Assembly: GCA_963837945.1 (NCBI GenBank)
Contig: CAWIQD010000016.1
Coordinates: 62,001-126,000 of the forward strand
DNA: 64,000 nucleotides
Origin: CAVUBL01 sp963837945
GTDB lineage: Bacteria > Acidobacteriota > Thermoanaerobaculia > Multivoradales > DATKCC01
Reading direction: 5' to 3'
Below, piece after piece: positions 35,736 to 45,917 of this stretch. Each line of letters begins with the position of its first letter. Position 1 is the stretch's first letter. The translations under genes and the position numbers were made by a program. The notes below the pieces were generated by a model. The model was not told the DNA's origin. It did no database searches and was given only the letters and a program-made list of their open reading frames with translations.

Positions 35736-36372
35736 ATGTCCGAGAAGATGCCACGAGACAGGGAGGCTTCGTCCCCTTCCCCCCAGACCACCGGCTTTCG
35801 CCCGGCGGTGCCCGAGGGAAGGGGATCGAGGGGTCGCGGGGGCGATCTCAAGGATCTGATGCGGCTTCTCCACGGCGAGCTCGACCCGGAGCGTGCGGCG
35901 CGCCTCGAGGCACGGATCGCCCGGGAGCCGGAGCTCGCGAGCCAGTACCGGCGGCTCGCCCGGGCATGGGACGGTCTCGAGCTGCCGCCGCCGGCGCCGG
36001 CGCCTCCTGGGTTCGCCACCCGGGTCGCGGCGCGGGCGGCGGAGGCCGGGCGCCGGGTCCGGGCCGAGGCCGGACGCCTTCTCTCCAGCCTGGGTGCGTG
36101 CGGCCGGTGCCCTGGCGGTGGCCCTCGGCGTGACCGCCGGGGCTGGCCTCTCCTGGCTCGAGACCTCCCCCGCGCCGGCCCGGAGCGCGCCGGCGGCCAC
36201 GCGGGTGCCGGCCGCGGCCACGACCTCGCCTGCGACCCCGAGCACGAGCCCGACGACGACTTCGAGCGAGGCCCTCGAAGGCGCGGACGCCGTCCCGAGC
36301 CTCGCCGAGGCGTACTGGACGGCTCTCGCTGCCGGCGGGACGGAGAGCGGCGAGGAGGGGAGCGGGCGATGA
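35736..36372 (+). CDS. anti-sigma factor-like membrane protein, frameshifted
   Basis: The first part has a zf-HC2-like helical core (LMRLLHGELDPERAARLEAR, REPELASQYRRLARAWDGLE) without the Cys/His ligands. Near 36070 the frame shifts, giving a membrane helix (AAGALAVALGVTAGAGLSWL) and a Pro/Thr-rich periplasmic tail ending SLAEAYWTALAAGG. Its stop overlaps the next ATG (ATGA). Probably binds the upstream sigma factor at the membrane. Confidence 0.65.
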
Positions 36373-37061
36373 GCCGGCGCTGGCTGGGCCTCGCCCTGCT
36401 CCTCTCGCTGGGGGTGAACGCCGGGATCCTGGCGACCCTCGCGGTCGAGCGCCTGCGCGGAGGAGGCCGCGACCACGCCGCCCCGGTGGCCGAGGTCGCA
36501 GCGGAGAAGGGGGAGACGCCGGGGCCGCCGGAGGGGCCGGTGGCCGGACCGCCGGCAGGCCCGGGCGCCGAGCAAGCGCCTCCGCCGGACGGCGACGAGG
36601 GCTCGCCCGCCCGGCCGGATTCGCAGGGTTTCCCGCCCGGGATGGAGCGGCGTCTCGGCGAGCTGGCGAGCCGCATGGGCCTCGAGGGGGACCGCCGCGC
36701 CAGGTTCCTGGAGATCCAGCGCCGGTTCTTCCGCGAGACCCGGGGCGACCACGACGAAGGGATCGATCTCCACCAGTCGCTGCGCCGCGAGCTCACCTCG
36801 CCGGAGCCGTCGCGGGACCGGCTCGACGAGATCCTCGAGCAGCTCGCCGCGACCCGCCGGCGCCTCGACCAGGCCCTGGTGGAGACGGTGCTCGCCACCC
36901 GCGAGCTCCTCGGCCCGGAGCAGGAGCGGGAGTACCTGACGTTCCTGGGGCGCCTGCGCGACGTCAGCGAAGGGCGCCCGCCCGGCGGCCCGCCTCCGCG
37001 CGGCCCGCGCCGCGACGGCAGGCCGCTGCGCGGCCCCATCCGCCGCCCACCGCCGCGGTAG
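36369..37061 (+). CDS. periplasmic metal-sensor-like protein (Spy/CnrX type)
   Basis: 230 residues. One N-terminal anchor helix (WLGLALLLSLGVNAGILATL), a Pro/Gly-rich linker, then a helical hairpin domain (ERRLGELASRMGLEGDRRAR; DEILEQLAATRRRLDQALVE) like Spy/CpxP/CnrX. The tail is Pro/Arg-rich. Sigma, anti-sigma and periplasmic sensor in one operon resembles CnrYXH-type signalling. The signal sensed is unknown. Confidence 0.7.
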   Translation: MSRRWLGLALLLSLGVNAGILATLAVERLRGGGRDHAAPVAEVAAEKGETPGPPEGPVAGPPAGPGAEQAPPPDGDEGSPARPDSQGFPPGMERRLGELASRMGLEGDRRARFLEIQRRFFRETRGDHDEGIDLHQSLRRELTSPEPSRDRLDEILEQLAATRRRLDQALVETVLATRELLGPEQEREYLTFLGRLRDVSEGRPPGGPPPRGPRRDGRPLRGPIRRPPPR

Positions 37062-37127
37062 GGCCCCCACCCATTCCGGCCGGAACGGAGCCCGGCAGGG
37101 AGGCGATCGTTGCGGGCCGGAGGGCTT

Positions 37128-37422
37128 GCCCGGCCGAGGCAGAGCTCGGCCGCTTCATCCGTCGACGTCGCGTCCCACCGCAACAGGCCCATGAACCGGC
37201 CGACCTCCCGCCACCCCACCGCAACAGGCCCATGAAGCGGCCGACTCCCGCCACCGCACGGCAACAGGCCCCTGAAGCGGCCGACTCCCGCCACCCCACC
37301 GCAACAGGCCCATGAAGCGGCCGACTCCCGCCACCGCACGGCAACAGGCCCCTGAAGCGGCCGACTCCCGCCACCGCACGGCAACAGGCCCATGAAGCGG
37401 CCGACCTCTGCGTCGGCCGGGC
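37128..37422. repeat. 40-bp tandem repeat array between inverted flanks
   Basis: Six units begin at 37177, 37218, 37258, 37298, 37338 and 37378 (core GGCAACAGGCCCMTGAAGCG). They are flanked by an inverted pair of 31 bp: left 37128-37158 (GCCCGGCCGAGGCAGAGCTC...) and right 37392-37422. A third copy of the flank lies at 40997-41027. The units have no unique spacers, so this is a minisatellite and not a CRISPR array. Confidence 0.75.
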
Positions 37423-37553
37423 GAACGGCTCGGAGGGCATCGAACCACCCCCTCTCATGCTGCATAAACATTTCGGCGCCCCGGTCCGTAGATACCTATG
37501 AGAGACGAGGCAAACGCACCTCGAGAGACACTCTCCTTCCTCCTCCCTCCGAT

Positions 37554-37586
37554 GCCCCGCCGGCCCCCCGGCGGGGCAAATTTTTT
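37554..37586 (+). terminator. strong hairpin with T-run
   Basis: GCCCCGCCGG pairs with CCGGCGGGGC across a 4-nt loop and is followed by AAATTTTTT. It is oriented to end plus-strand transcripts such as the sigma-factor operon. Confidence 0.65.
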
Positions 37587-37653
37587 GGCTGGCCCCCGCC
37601 CGCTCCCGGGCGGCGAAGAAGATGGATGTCCGAAGAGCGCCGGGGTGGGGGGT

Positions 37654-40135
37654 TCAGAGGCTCTGGCGCCGCAACGCGGCGAAGAACTCGGCCGCGACCT
37701 CGCCGGGATGGGCGGAGAGCCCTTCCGGGCCGTCCTCCGGGAGCCAGTCGAGCGGCAGGTGCTTCTTGTACGGGCCCTGGAGGAAGCGCCGGTCGAGGAG
37801 AGCGATCACCCCGACGTCCCGGTCGGAGCGGATCAGTCGGCCCGCGGCCTGGACCACCCGGGTCATCCCCGGCACCACGAAGGCGTACTCGAAGCCGCGC
37901 TCGAAGCGCTCGTCGTAGTAGCTCGAGAGGAGCTTCTGCTCGAGGGTGAGCGCGGGCAGGCAGGGCCCGACCACCGCGACGCCGCGCAGCATGTCGCCGG
38001 GGTAGTCGACCCCCTCGGCGAAGACCCCGCCCGCCACCGCCAGCAGCAGCACGTCGCCCAGCATCGCCCCCCGCAGCGTGTCGAGGATCTCCTCGCGCTC
38101 CCGGTCGCCGGAGGAGCGGCGCTGCACCAGCACCCGCTTCGCCGCCGGCTCGAGGTGCCCCGCGACCTGGGCGAGGAAGTCGTAGCTCGGGAAGAGCGCC
38201 AGGCAGTTGCCCTCGACCGAGTCCGCGAACGCCGCCAGGCTCTCGGCGATCCGCGGGTAGTAGGTCGGGCGCTCGCGGTAGGTGGTCGCGACCGAGGCGT
38301 CGATCACCACCCGCCGGTTCTCGGGCGGGAAGGGGTTGGCGACCGACCGCGAGGCCGTGCGCTCGGGGTCGAAGCCGATCAGGTCGCGGTAGAACTCGGG
38401 CGGCGAGAGGGTCGCCGAGAGCCCGATCGTCGAGTGGGTCCGGTTGATCGTCCGGCCGAGGAAGCGGCTCGGGTCCTTGCACAGGATCTTGAGCCGGGCG
38501 TCGCCGTCGAGGCGCTCGACCAGGTGGCTGAACGCCTCGTCGGAGACCACCAGGGCGTTCAAGAAGCGGAGCAGACCGAAGTACAGGTCGACGAACGGGT
38601 CGTCGGGCTGGAAGGTCTTGGTCTCGCGCTGGTGCTCGAGGTAATCGATGAACGCCCCGTCGAACTTCGGCCGCAGGCGCCAGAGGTGGTCCTCCGGCAG
38701 CGTCGCCTCGACCGCCCGATCGCCGGCCGGCCCTTCCTCCAGGGCGTCGCCCACCGCGCCCTCGACCCGCGTGGCGAGCTCCAGGCAGAGGGCCTCGATC
38801 CGCCGGTGGATCGCCTCGCCGCCCCTGCCCGCGGACCCCGCCGCCTCGGCCGCCCGCCGGATCGCGCCGGCGGAGAGCTCCGGGCTGTAGTAGCCGCGGC
38901 CGCGGTCGACCAGGTTGTGGATCTCGTCGATCACCAGCACCGCGTCCGAGAGGTCGGCCTCGGCGCCGAAGTCCGAGAGCGAGACGTAGGGGTCGAAGGC
39001 GTAGTTGTAGTCGCACACCGTGACCTGCACCCGGCCGGCGAGCTCGAGGCTCACCTCGAAGGGGCAGACCTCGGCCTCGCGGGCGGCGTCGTAGATCGTG
39101 TCCGGGTCGAGGTAGGGGTGGGCGCCGAGGAGGCGCGAGACGAGGCCCGAGCCCTGGAGCTTCGCCTGGTAGTCCTTGGCGTACGGGCAGTACTCCTCGT
39201 GACAGAGCACCTGGCCGTTGGCGCACATCTTGGCCTTCGCCCGCAGGCGTAGCGACCGGAACGTCCCGTCGCCGTTGAGCAGCTCGAGCACCCGGGTCGC
39301 CATCTCCTGCTGCAGCGTCTTGGCGGTCAGCACGTACAGGCGCTTCTCGTGGGCCAGGCAGTAGCGCAGGGCCGGAAAGAGCGTCGCCACGGTCTTGCCG
39401 ATGCCGGTCGGGGCCTCGAGCAGCAGGTGCTCGCGCTGCTCGAGGGCGAGGGCGACCGTCGCGGAGATCTCGTCCTGGCCCGCGCGGACCTCCGGATAGG
39501 GGAAGGCCAGGCGCTCCGCCGCCTCGCGGCGCCGGTCGGCGTCGAGGCGCTGGCGCACGTAGACCGCGATCAGCGCGTTGAGGCGCTTCGCCGACCGCCT
39601 TGGCGATCCCGTCGAGGTCGACCGGCACCGGCTCGCGGTCGACCCCGTCGCTGCCGATCTCGATCAGCACCAGCTCGGCCCGCACGTCGGGCGGGCCCTC
39701 GGCGATCTCGTCCGGGTGACGCTCCAGGATCTCGGTCGAGCCCTCCCGGCAGGCGAGCATCCAGGCGTAGAGCCGGGCCTGCTGGCAGTAGAGGTCGCGG
39801 ACCGCCTGGCCGAGCTGGGCGCCGCGGCGCACCGACTTGATCTCCTCGACCACCTGGGCGCCGTCGGGATCGCGGCGCAGGCCGTCGAGACGCCCCGACA
39901 CCGTGACCTGCCATCCGCGGTGGCCGAAGGTGTGGCGCACCCAGACCTCGCGCCGGTACGAGGCGTCCTGCTCGAGCGTCTGCTCCTGGTAGCGGCTGTG
40001 GATCGCCTGGCCGAGCCAGAGACGCTCGTAGCCCCCGCGGTTGGCGAAGCCGAGGCTGCCGGCGGCCTGGCGGTCGAGCAGATCCGCGACCGAGAGCTCG
40101 AGGGTCAGGCGGTCGGAGTCGAAGCGCGGCGGCAT
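37654..40135 (-). CDS. PD-(D/E)XK nuclease - XPD/DinG-type helicase fusion, frameshifted
   Basis: About 827 residues after bridging an indel near 39590. The N-terminal part has a PD-(D/E)XK pattern (GRLDGLRRDPDGAQ then VVEEIKSVRR). The C-terminal part is an XPD-like superfamily 2 helicase: Walker A EAPTGIGKT, Fe-S cysteines in MCANGQVLCHEEYCPYAKD and EVCPF, DEIH box (VLVIDEIHNLVDRG) and motif VI VVQAAGRLIRSDRD. It likely unwinds and trims DNA in repair. Confidence 0.82.
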
Positions 40136-40188
40136 GGAGAGAGACTATACGGGACCCGATTCGTGGGCAGCGGGTAAGCTCGCGGGCG

Positions 40189-40831
40189 ATGAGGCGCGCG
40201 GCCGCCAACGTGGTCCCGATCCTGGCGCTCGTCGCGGCCGCGGCGCTCGCCGGCTGCCCGGCCCATCCGGACTCCGGGCCCGCAGCCGCGACGCCACCCC
40301 CGCCGGCCGACCTGCGGAGCGCCGCCGGGGAGGTGGTGGCGGCCCTCGCCGAGCGCGACTTCGCCCGCCTGGCCGGGCTGGTCCACCCGGGCAAGGGCGT
40401 GCGCTTCTCGCCGTACGCCCACGTCGACCCCGGCCCACCAGGTGGTGCTCAGCCCCGAGGACCTCCGGGCGGTGGCCCGGGGCGAGCGGCTGGAGCGGGT
40501 GTGGGGGCGCTACGACGGCAGCGGCGAGCCGATCCGCCTCTCCTTCCGCGAGTACGTCGACCGCTTCGTCGACGACGCGCCGTACGCCGCGAGCGGCCAG
40601 GTGGCGGTCGACACCCGGCAGGGCGCGGGCACGGTGGCGGACGACGCCGCCGAGGCCTACCCCGGCGGCCGGATCGTCGAGTACCACGTGCCCGGTACCG
40701 ACCCGAGCTCGGGCGGCATGGACTGGAAGAGCCTGCGGCTGGTGTTCGAGAAGCGGCGGGGGGAAGGGGACGCCGGGGAGCCGGGACGGTGGTACCTGGT
40801 CGGCATCATCCACGACCAGTGGACGATCTGA
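40189..40831 (+). CDS. lipoprotein, frameshifted
   Basis: A signal sequence with lipobox (VPILALVAAAALAGC). An indel near 40433 moves the frame from FARLAGLVHPGKGVRFSPYA to VVLSPEDLRAVARGERLERV and on to WYLVGIIHDQWTI. The joined protein is about 213 residues and probably sits on the periplasmic side of a membrane. No family recognised. Confidence 0.65.
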
Positions 40832-40833
40832 CC

Positions 40834-41120
40834 GGATGCCCCCCGCAACCCCTCGATCCCCTTCCCACCCCACGGGGGGGAAGGGGACGGTCGACCGGAT
40901 GCCCCCCACATCCCCTCGATCCCCTTCCCACCCCACGGGGGGGAAGGGGACGCCCCCTCCCATCGTCTTTCGTGGCTGCGGAATCACTCCGGACCCATGA
41001 AGCGGCCGAGCTCTGTCTCGGCCGGGCGAACCGCCCGCAGGGCACCCGACGCTGCCTGTCGACTGGATGCCCCCCGCATCCCCTCGATCCCCTTCCCACC
41101 CCACGGGGGGGAAGGGGACG
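40834..41120. repeat. three copies of a 56-bp hairpin repeat
   Basis: Copies at 40834-40889, 40897-40952 and 41065-41120, each with GGATGCCCCCC, CCCTCGATCCCCTTCCCACC and the pairing block GGGGGGGAAGGGGA. The arms can form a strong hairpin. The first two are tandem, and a 31-bp dispersed repeat (40997-41027) lies before the third. Confidence 0.75.
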
Positions 41121-41169
41121 CCCCCTCCCGTATGAGTCGGCAGGGGCGGTGGAAGCTTGACGGGAGGGT

Positions 41170-41198
41170 GACGTACAATGGTGGAGAGGTTGTACGTC
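41170..41198. promoter_or_regulatory. inverted-repeat operator of a TA operon
   Basis: Perfect 9-bp arms, GACGTACAA and TTGTACGTC, separated by 11 bp, end 12 bp before the antitoxin ATG. Placement and symmetry suit autoregulation by the antitoxin. Confidence 0.65.
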
Positions 41199-41210
41199 GC
41201 GGGAGTCCGA

Positions 41211-41453
41211 ATGAACACCAAGCTCACATTGCGGTTGGACGAGGAGCTGATCCGCAAGGCCAAGTCCCATGCCAGGCGAATCGGCAAGCCCGTCTCGAAA
41301 CTCGTGGAAGAGTACTTCGCGGTGCTCACGGCGCCGACCGAGCGAGGGAAATCCGAGCTGACGCCGCGGGTGGCCAGGCTGAAGGGGATTCTCCGGGGCG
41401 CCGACGTGGACGAGGAGGCCTGCCGCAGACACCTCGAGGACAAGTACCTTTGA
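41211..41453 (+). CDS. DUF6364-like antitoxin
   Basis: 80 residues from ATG 41211; the ATG at 41178 lies inside the operator. TKLTLRLDEELIRKAKSHAR and PVSKLVEEYFAVL are typical of the VapB-like DUF6364 group; the tail (LRGADVDEEACRRHLEDKYL) is the toxin-binding arm. Its stop overlaps the start of a deleted PIN toxin. Confidence 0.8.
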   Translation: MNTKLTLRLDEELIRKAKSHARRIGKPVSKLVEEYFAVLTAPTERGKSELTPRVARLKGILRGADVDEEACRRHLEDKYL

Positions 41454-41572
41454 GGGTTCTGCTCGACACCAACGTCGTCACCCGGAACCTCGAGGACTTC
41501 CGGCAGGCCACCCTCCCCGTGTTCTCGCCGTCCGACCTGCTGAGGACCCTCGACGCCGCCGAGGAAGAGTAG
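41450..41572 (+). pseudogene. internally deleted VapC (PIN) toxin
   Basis: 40 residues. The start LRVLLDTNVV is a PIN N-terminus. It then jumps directly to a PIN C-terminal segment (TRNLEDFRQATLPVFSPSDL). About 90 central residues with the other acidic positions are missing, in frame. TTG start overlapping the antitoxin stop. The toxin cannot be active. Confidence 0.75.
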
Positions 41573-41599
41573 GGCGGGCCTGTGGCCCGCCGGCCGGGA

Positions 41600-42886
41600 T
41601 CACCCGGCCTCGCCGCCGTGCTCGGCCCAGTAGGCGACGAGGTGCTTGGTGTAGGCGAGGGCGGTCTCCAGGTTCTGGACCGTGTTCCATTCGAAGCGGC
41701 TGTGGAAGTCGTGGCCGCCGGTGAAGACGTTGGGCGTCGGCAGGCCCATCTCCGAGAGCCGGGCGCCGTCGGTGCCGCCGCGCACCCGGTGGGCCTCGAT
41801 CGCGAGGCCCATGGCCTCGGCCGCCGCGAAGGCGAAGCCGATCGCCCGCGGGTCGCTCTCCTCGATGTAGTCGAGCATGTTGCGGTAGCTGTCCTCGATC
41901 TCGAGGTCGATCGTCGAGCGCGGGTGGGCGAGGCGGGCGGCGTCGACCAGGTGGCCCAGGAGGCGCTTGCGCCGCTCGAGGCCGGCGGACTCGAAGTCCC
42001 GCAGCAGGATGTGGGCCTCGGCCAGGGTGGCCGACCCGCCGGGGTTCAGGCGGTGCGGGAAGAAGTAGCCCTGCCGGCCCTCGGTCGCCTCCGGGCTCTC
42101 GTCGCCCGGCAGGGCGGCCAGGATCTCGGCGAGGATCCGGACGGCGTTGGCCATCACCCCCTTGGCGTAGCCCGGGTGGACGTTCACCCCGTGCACCCGG
42201 ACGACGGCGGTGGCGGCGTTGAACGTCTCGGTGTCGAGCTGGCCGACGGCGCCGCCGTCGATCGTGTAGGCGACCTTCGCCCCGAGCCGCTCGAGATCGA
42301 GGGCGTCGACCCCGCGCCCGACCTCCTCGTCGACCGTGAAGCAGACCCGCAGCGGCGGCCGGGGCACTGACGGATCGCGCGCCAGGTCCTCTGCCAGCTG
42401 CATGACGATCGCCACCCCGGCCTTGTCGTCGCTTCCCAGCAGCGTCGTCCCGTCGCTGGTGATCAGGTCGTGGCCGAGGTGGTCGAGGAGCGCCGGCGAG
42501 CGCGCCGGATCGAGCTTGACCTCGGGATCGCCCGGCAGCGCGATCACCGAGCCGTCGTAGGCGCGGTGGATGAGAGGACGGACCGGGCCGCCCGGCTCGT
42601 CGGGCGAGGTGTCGACGTGGGCGACCAGGGCGAGGACCGGCGCCCCGGCCGCGGCCGCCCCGGCCGGCGGCACGGTGGCGTAGACGTAGCCGTGCTCGTC
42701 CATCTCGGCGTCGCCGGCGCCCAGCTCTCGGAGCTCCTCGGCGAGGAGGCGGGAGAGATCCTTCTGCTTCTCGGTCGTGGGGACCGATCGCGAGCCCGGA
42801 TCGCTCTTGGTGTCGATCCGGACGTAGCGCAGGAAGCGGCGGGCGACGGCGGGCAGGTCGGAGTCCGATCTCGTGGGGCGGCTCAT
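41600..42886 (-). CDS. pepT: peptidase T (tripeptide aminopeptidase)
   Basis: 428 residues from ATG 42886, a usual length. Zinc-ligand motifs of the M20 family: ALVAHVDTSPD, LLGSDDKAGVA, CFTVDEEVGRG, KVAYTIDGG and GGHDFHSRFEWN. PepT removes the N-terminal residue from tripeptides in the cytoplasm. Stand-alone gene. Confidence 0.92.
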   Translation of the reverse strand: MSRPTRSDSDLPAVARRFLRYVRIDTKSDPGSRSVPTTEKQKDLSRLLAEELRELGAGDAEMDEHGYVYATVPPAGAAAAGAPVLALVAHVDTSPDEPGGPVRPLIHRAYDGSVIALPGDPEVKLDPARSPALLDHLGHDLITSDGTTLLGSDDKAGVAIVMQLAEDLARDPSVPRPPLRVCFTVDEEVGRGVDALDLERLGAKVAYTIDGGAVGQLDTETFNAATAVVRVHGVNVHPGYAKGVMANAVRILAEILAALPGDESPEATEGRQGYFFPHRLNPGGSATLAEAHILLRDFESAGLERRKRLLGHLVDAARLAHPRSTIDLEIEDSYRNMLDYIEESDPRAIGFAFAAAEAMGLAIEAHRVRGGTDGARLSEMGLPTPNVFTGGHDFHSRFEWNTVQNLETALAYTKHLVAYWAEHGGEAG

Positions 42887-43024
42887 GGAGCGGATGTTCT
42901 CACGGAGCGCGCCGGGGGCGGCCGTTATGATGGCGCCTTCGACGCGCCGCCCGGTGCGGACGCGGCGATCGGTCCGCGAGCGGACGACAGCACTCTGGCG
43001 AGCGACGTCTCCAAGGAGCCCCCG

Positions 43025-43441
43025 ATGAAATACCTCTGCCTCGTCTACGGCGACGAGAACACCCTGCACAGCGTGCCCGACGGCGAGTGCGTCGGCTACG
43101 ACGAGGAGATCCGCACGAGCGGCGTCTGCCTCTCCTCCGAGGCGCTCGAGCCGGCGGCCACCGCCACCACCGTGCGCGTCCGCGACGGCAAGCGCACCGT
43201 CACCGACGGGCCCTTTGCGGAGAGCAAGGAGCACATCGCCGGCTTCTACCTCATCGAAGCCCGCGATCGGGACGAGGCGGTCGAGGTGGCGGCGCGGATC
43301 CCGCCGGCGCGCGTGGGCACCATCGAGATCCGTGCCGTCCGGCCGATCCGCGAGGCCGTCCGCGCCGCCCAACGGCGGTCGGATCCAGCCGCCGGAGGGC
43401 TCCGGCCGGGCGGTGGAGCCCTCTCCTCCCCGCGAGGGTGA
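43025..43441 (+). CDS. YCII/DGPF-domain protein
   Basis: 138 residues. MKYLCLVYGDE and VTDGPFAESKEHIAGFYLIE carry the DGPF motif, then DRDEAVEVAARIPPARVGTI and EIRAVRPI. These small proteins are often encoded beside ECF sigma factors of the SigJ type; none is adjacent here. The last 20 residues run into a hairpin repeat and may be extra. Confidence 0.85.
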   Translation: MKYLCLVYGDENTLHSVPDGECVGYDEEIRTSGVCLSSEALEPAATATTVRVRDGKRTVTDGPFAESKEHIAGFYLIEARDRDEAVEVAARIPPARVGTIEIRAVRPIREAVRAAQRRSDPAAGGLRPGGGALSSPRG

Positions 43442-43457
43442 GGAGAGGGCTGGGGTG
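43415..43457. repeat. hairpin repeat between convergent genes
   Basis: AGCCCTCTCCTCCCCGCGAG faces GAGGAGAGGGCT, giving a stable stem of the intergenic-repeat kind common in GC-rich genomes. It sits between the convergent DGPF gene and ADOP permease 2 and may end both transcripts. Confidence 0.55.
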
Positions 43458-43480
43458 AGGAGGGGCGATCCGATCGATCG

Positions 43481-45917
43481 CTACTCCTCCCGCAGCGTCT
43501 CGATCGGGTCGATTCGCACCGCCCGGCGCGCCGGCAGCCACGCGGCGGTCGCGGCGACGGCGGCGAGCAGCCCGGCGACCGCCCCGAGCGTCGCCGGGTC
43601 CGACGGCGCCACGCCGTAGAGCAGGCTGCCGAGCGTCCGGCCGAGGGCGAGCGAGGCGCCGAGCCCGACGGCGATCCCGACGGCCACCGTGCCCAGCGAG
43701 CCGCGCAGCACGAGGTTCCGCACCCCGCCGGGCCGCGCCCCCAGGGCCAGGCGGATCCCCAGCTCGCGGCGCCGCTGAGCGACGGTGTAGGAGACCACGC
43801 TGCCGATCCCCGCCGCGGCGAGGAGGAGGCCGGTCACGGCGAAGGCCGCGAGCAGGAGGAGCGTGAAGCGGCGCCGCGCGAGCGAGCCCAGGACGACCTC
43901 GTCCATGCCCTCGATCTCGAAGGGCACGTCCGGGTCCAGGTCGTGGACGCGCCCGCGCACCGCGCCCGCCACGGCGTCCGCCGGCCCCGCCAGGCGAACC
44001 ACCAGAGCGCCGCGGCCCAGGCGGTAGGGGCGCTGCTCCGCGGCGAAGTAGGCCGCCGGCCCGTCGGCCTCGGTGAGCTCGCGGCCGCGCACGTCGCCCA
44101 CCACGCCGACCACCGTCGCCCACTTGTCCTGGTCCCAGTAGTCGTCCATGCCGCCGCCGGTGATGCGCTTGCCGATTGGATCCTGCCCCGGCCAGGCGGC
44201 GCGCGCGAACGCCCGGTCGACCAGCGCCGCGTGGGGCGCCGCGGCGTCGTCCCGGGCGTCGAAGAGCCGTCCCTCGAGGAGCGGGATGCCCAGGGCCCGG
44301 AAGTAGCCGCCGTCGGCCACGCGGTAGAGGGCCGTGATGCCGGGCTTGGCGCCCCCTTCGACGTCCAGGAGGCCATTCGCGTCCGAGCCGGAGAGCGGCA
44401 GGCTCGAGGTGACCCCCGCCTCGCGGACTCCCGGCAGCGAGCGGAGCTCGCCGACCAGCCGGCCGTAGTAGGCGCGGCGCTCCGCGTTGCCCGGGTAGAG
44501 CGAGTCGGGCAGGTCGACCGACACCGCGAGCACGTGCTCCGGGTCGAAGCCCGGGTCCTCCTGGAGCACCCGCCAGAAGCTGTGGAGGAGCAGCCCGCAG
44601 CCGACCAGCAGCAGCACCGCCAGGGCGACCTCGGCCGCCACCAGCACGCGCCAGGTCCGGTGCTGCGCCCGGTCGGCCGTGGCGCTTCGCGCGCCCCCGA
44701 CCGGGCCCAGGCCGCCCGCCCCCCGCCGGCCCACGAGCCGCAGGCCGGGGAGGACGCCGAACCCGAGCGCCGTCGCCACCGACAGGCCCAGGGTGAAGAG
44801 GAGCACCGGCCACCGGAGCCCGATCGCGTCGAGCCGGGGCAGCGGCACCGCCGCGCTCGCGACCAGCGCCTGCTGGGCGGCGTACGCCACCCCCAGGCCG
44901 GCGGCGCCGCCGGCGAGCGCCACCAGCAGGCTCTCGGCGAAGAGCTGGCGCAGGATCCGCCCGGGGCTCGCCCCGAGAGCCGAGCGCACCGCCATCTCGT
45001 GGCGCCGGTCGAGGCCGCGGGCGAGGGCGGCGCTCGCCAGGTTCGTGCAGGCGACGAGGAGCAGCAGGCCGGCGGCTCCCCAGAGCAGCAGCAGCGGCCG
45101 GCGAACCGGTCCGGCGATCGTCTCGAGGAGCGGCGTGACCCGCGCCGAGACCGGCAGGTAGTCGCTCGAGCCGGCCTCGTCGCCCAGGTCGCCGCTCAGG
45201 ATGCGCTTCGTGATCGTGGTCAGCTCCGCCTCCGCCTGGGCCCGGCCGACCCCGTCGCGCAGGCGCCCGACGAGCTTCCAGTTGTGGGCCGTGCGGTGCT
45301 CGTTGAACGGCACGATCTCCTTCGGGAACCAGACTTGGGTGTCGTCAGGGAAGGAGAAGCCGGCCGGCAGGACGCCGACGACCCGCAGGTCGTAGCCCCA
45401 GGTCTGGAGGGTGCGGCCCGCGATCGCTCCGCCGCCCAGGACGTCGCGCCAGAAGCCGTCGCTCACGACCGCCACCGGCGCGGCGCCGCTGCCGGTGCTC
45501 TTCGGGCGCGGGCAGGCGCCCGAGCGCCGGCTGGACTCGGAGGACGCGGAAGAACTCCGCCGAGACGGCCGCGGTGCCGGCGAGCACCGGCCGGTCGCCG
45601 CCCAACACGGTCGACGGGCCGGAGGCGTAGGCGGCGAGCGCCTCGAAGTCGTGCGACAGGTCGTGCCAGTCGCGGAAGGTGGGGTCGGAGGAGTCCATCG
45701 CGTGCCCCGAGGTGGCGACCTCCTGGGCGCGCACCAGGCGCTCGGGCTCGGGGTAGGGCAGGCGCGAGAGGACCACGCCGTAGACCGCGCTGAAGGTCGC
45801 GGTGTTGGCGCCGACGCCCAGGGCCAGGGTCAGGATCGCGAGCAGGGCGAGGCCGGGGCGCTCGAACACCGAGCGGCCGGCGGCCTTGAGGTCACCGAGG
45901 AATCCGTCGAGAGGCAT
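43481..45917 (-). CDS. ADOP-type FtsX/MacB-like permease 2, frameshifted
   Basis: About 812 residues after bridging an indel near 45485. N-terminus GDLKAAGRSVFERPGLALLA and LTLALGVGANTATFSAVYGV are ADOP hallmarks. Two FtsX cores follow (LLVACTNLASAALARGLDRR; FAVTGLLLAAAGIGSVVSYT) and the end ARRAVRIDPIETLREE is conserved. It differs clearly from permease 1 at 25.5-27.9 kb, so it is a distinct family member. Stand-alone. Confidence 0.8.

Noticed and set aside
35358..37070. Minus-strand frames opposite the sigma-factor operon
   Set aside because: Composition shadows; the plus-strand genes show clear sigma region 2 and 4 motifs.
37177..37410. Possible CRISPR array
   Set aside because: Units are contiguous 40-bp tandem copies with no variable spacers.
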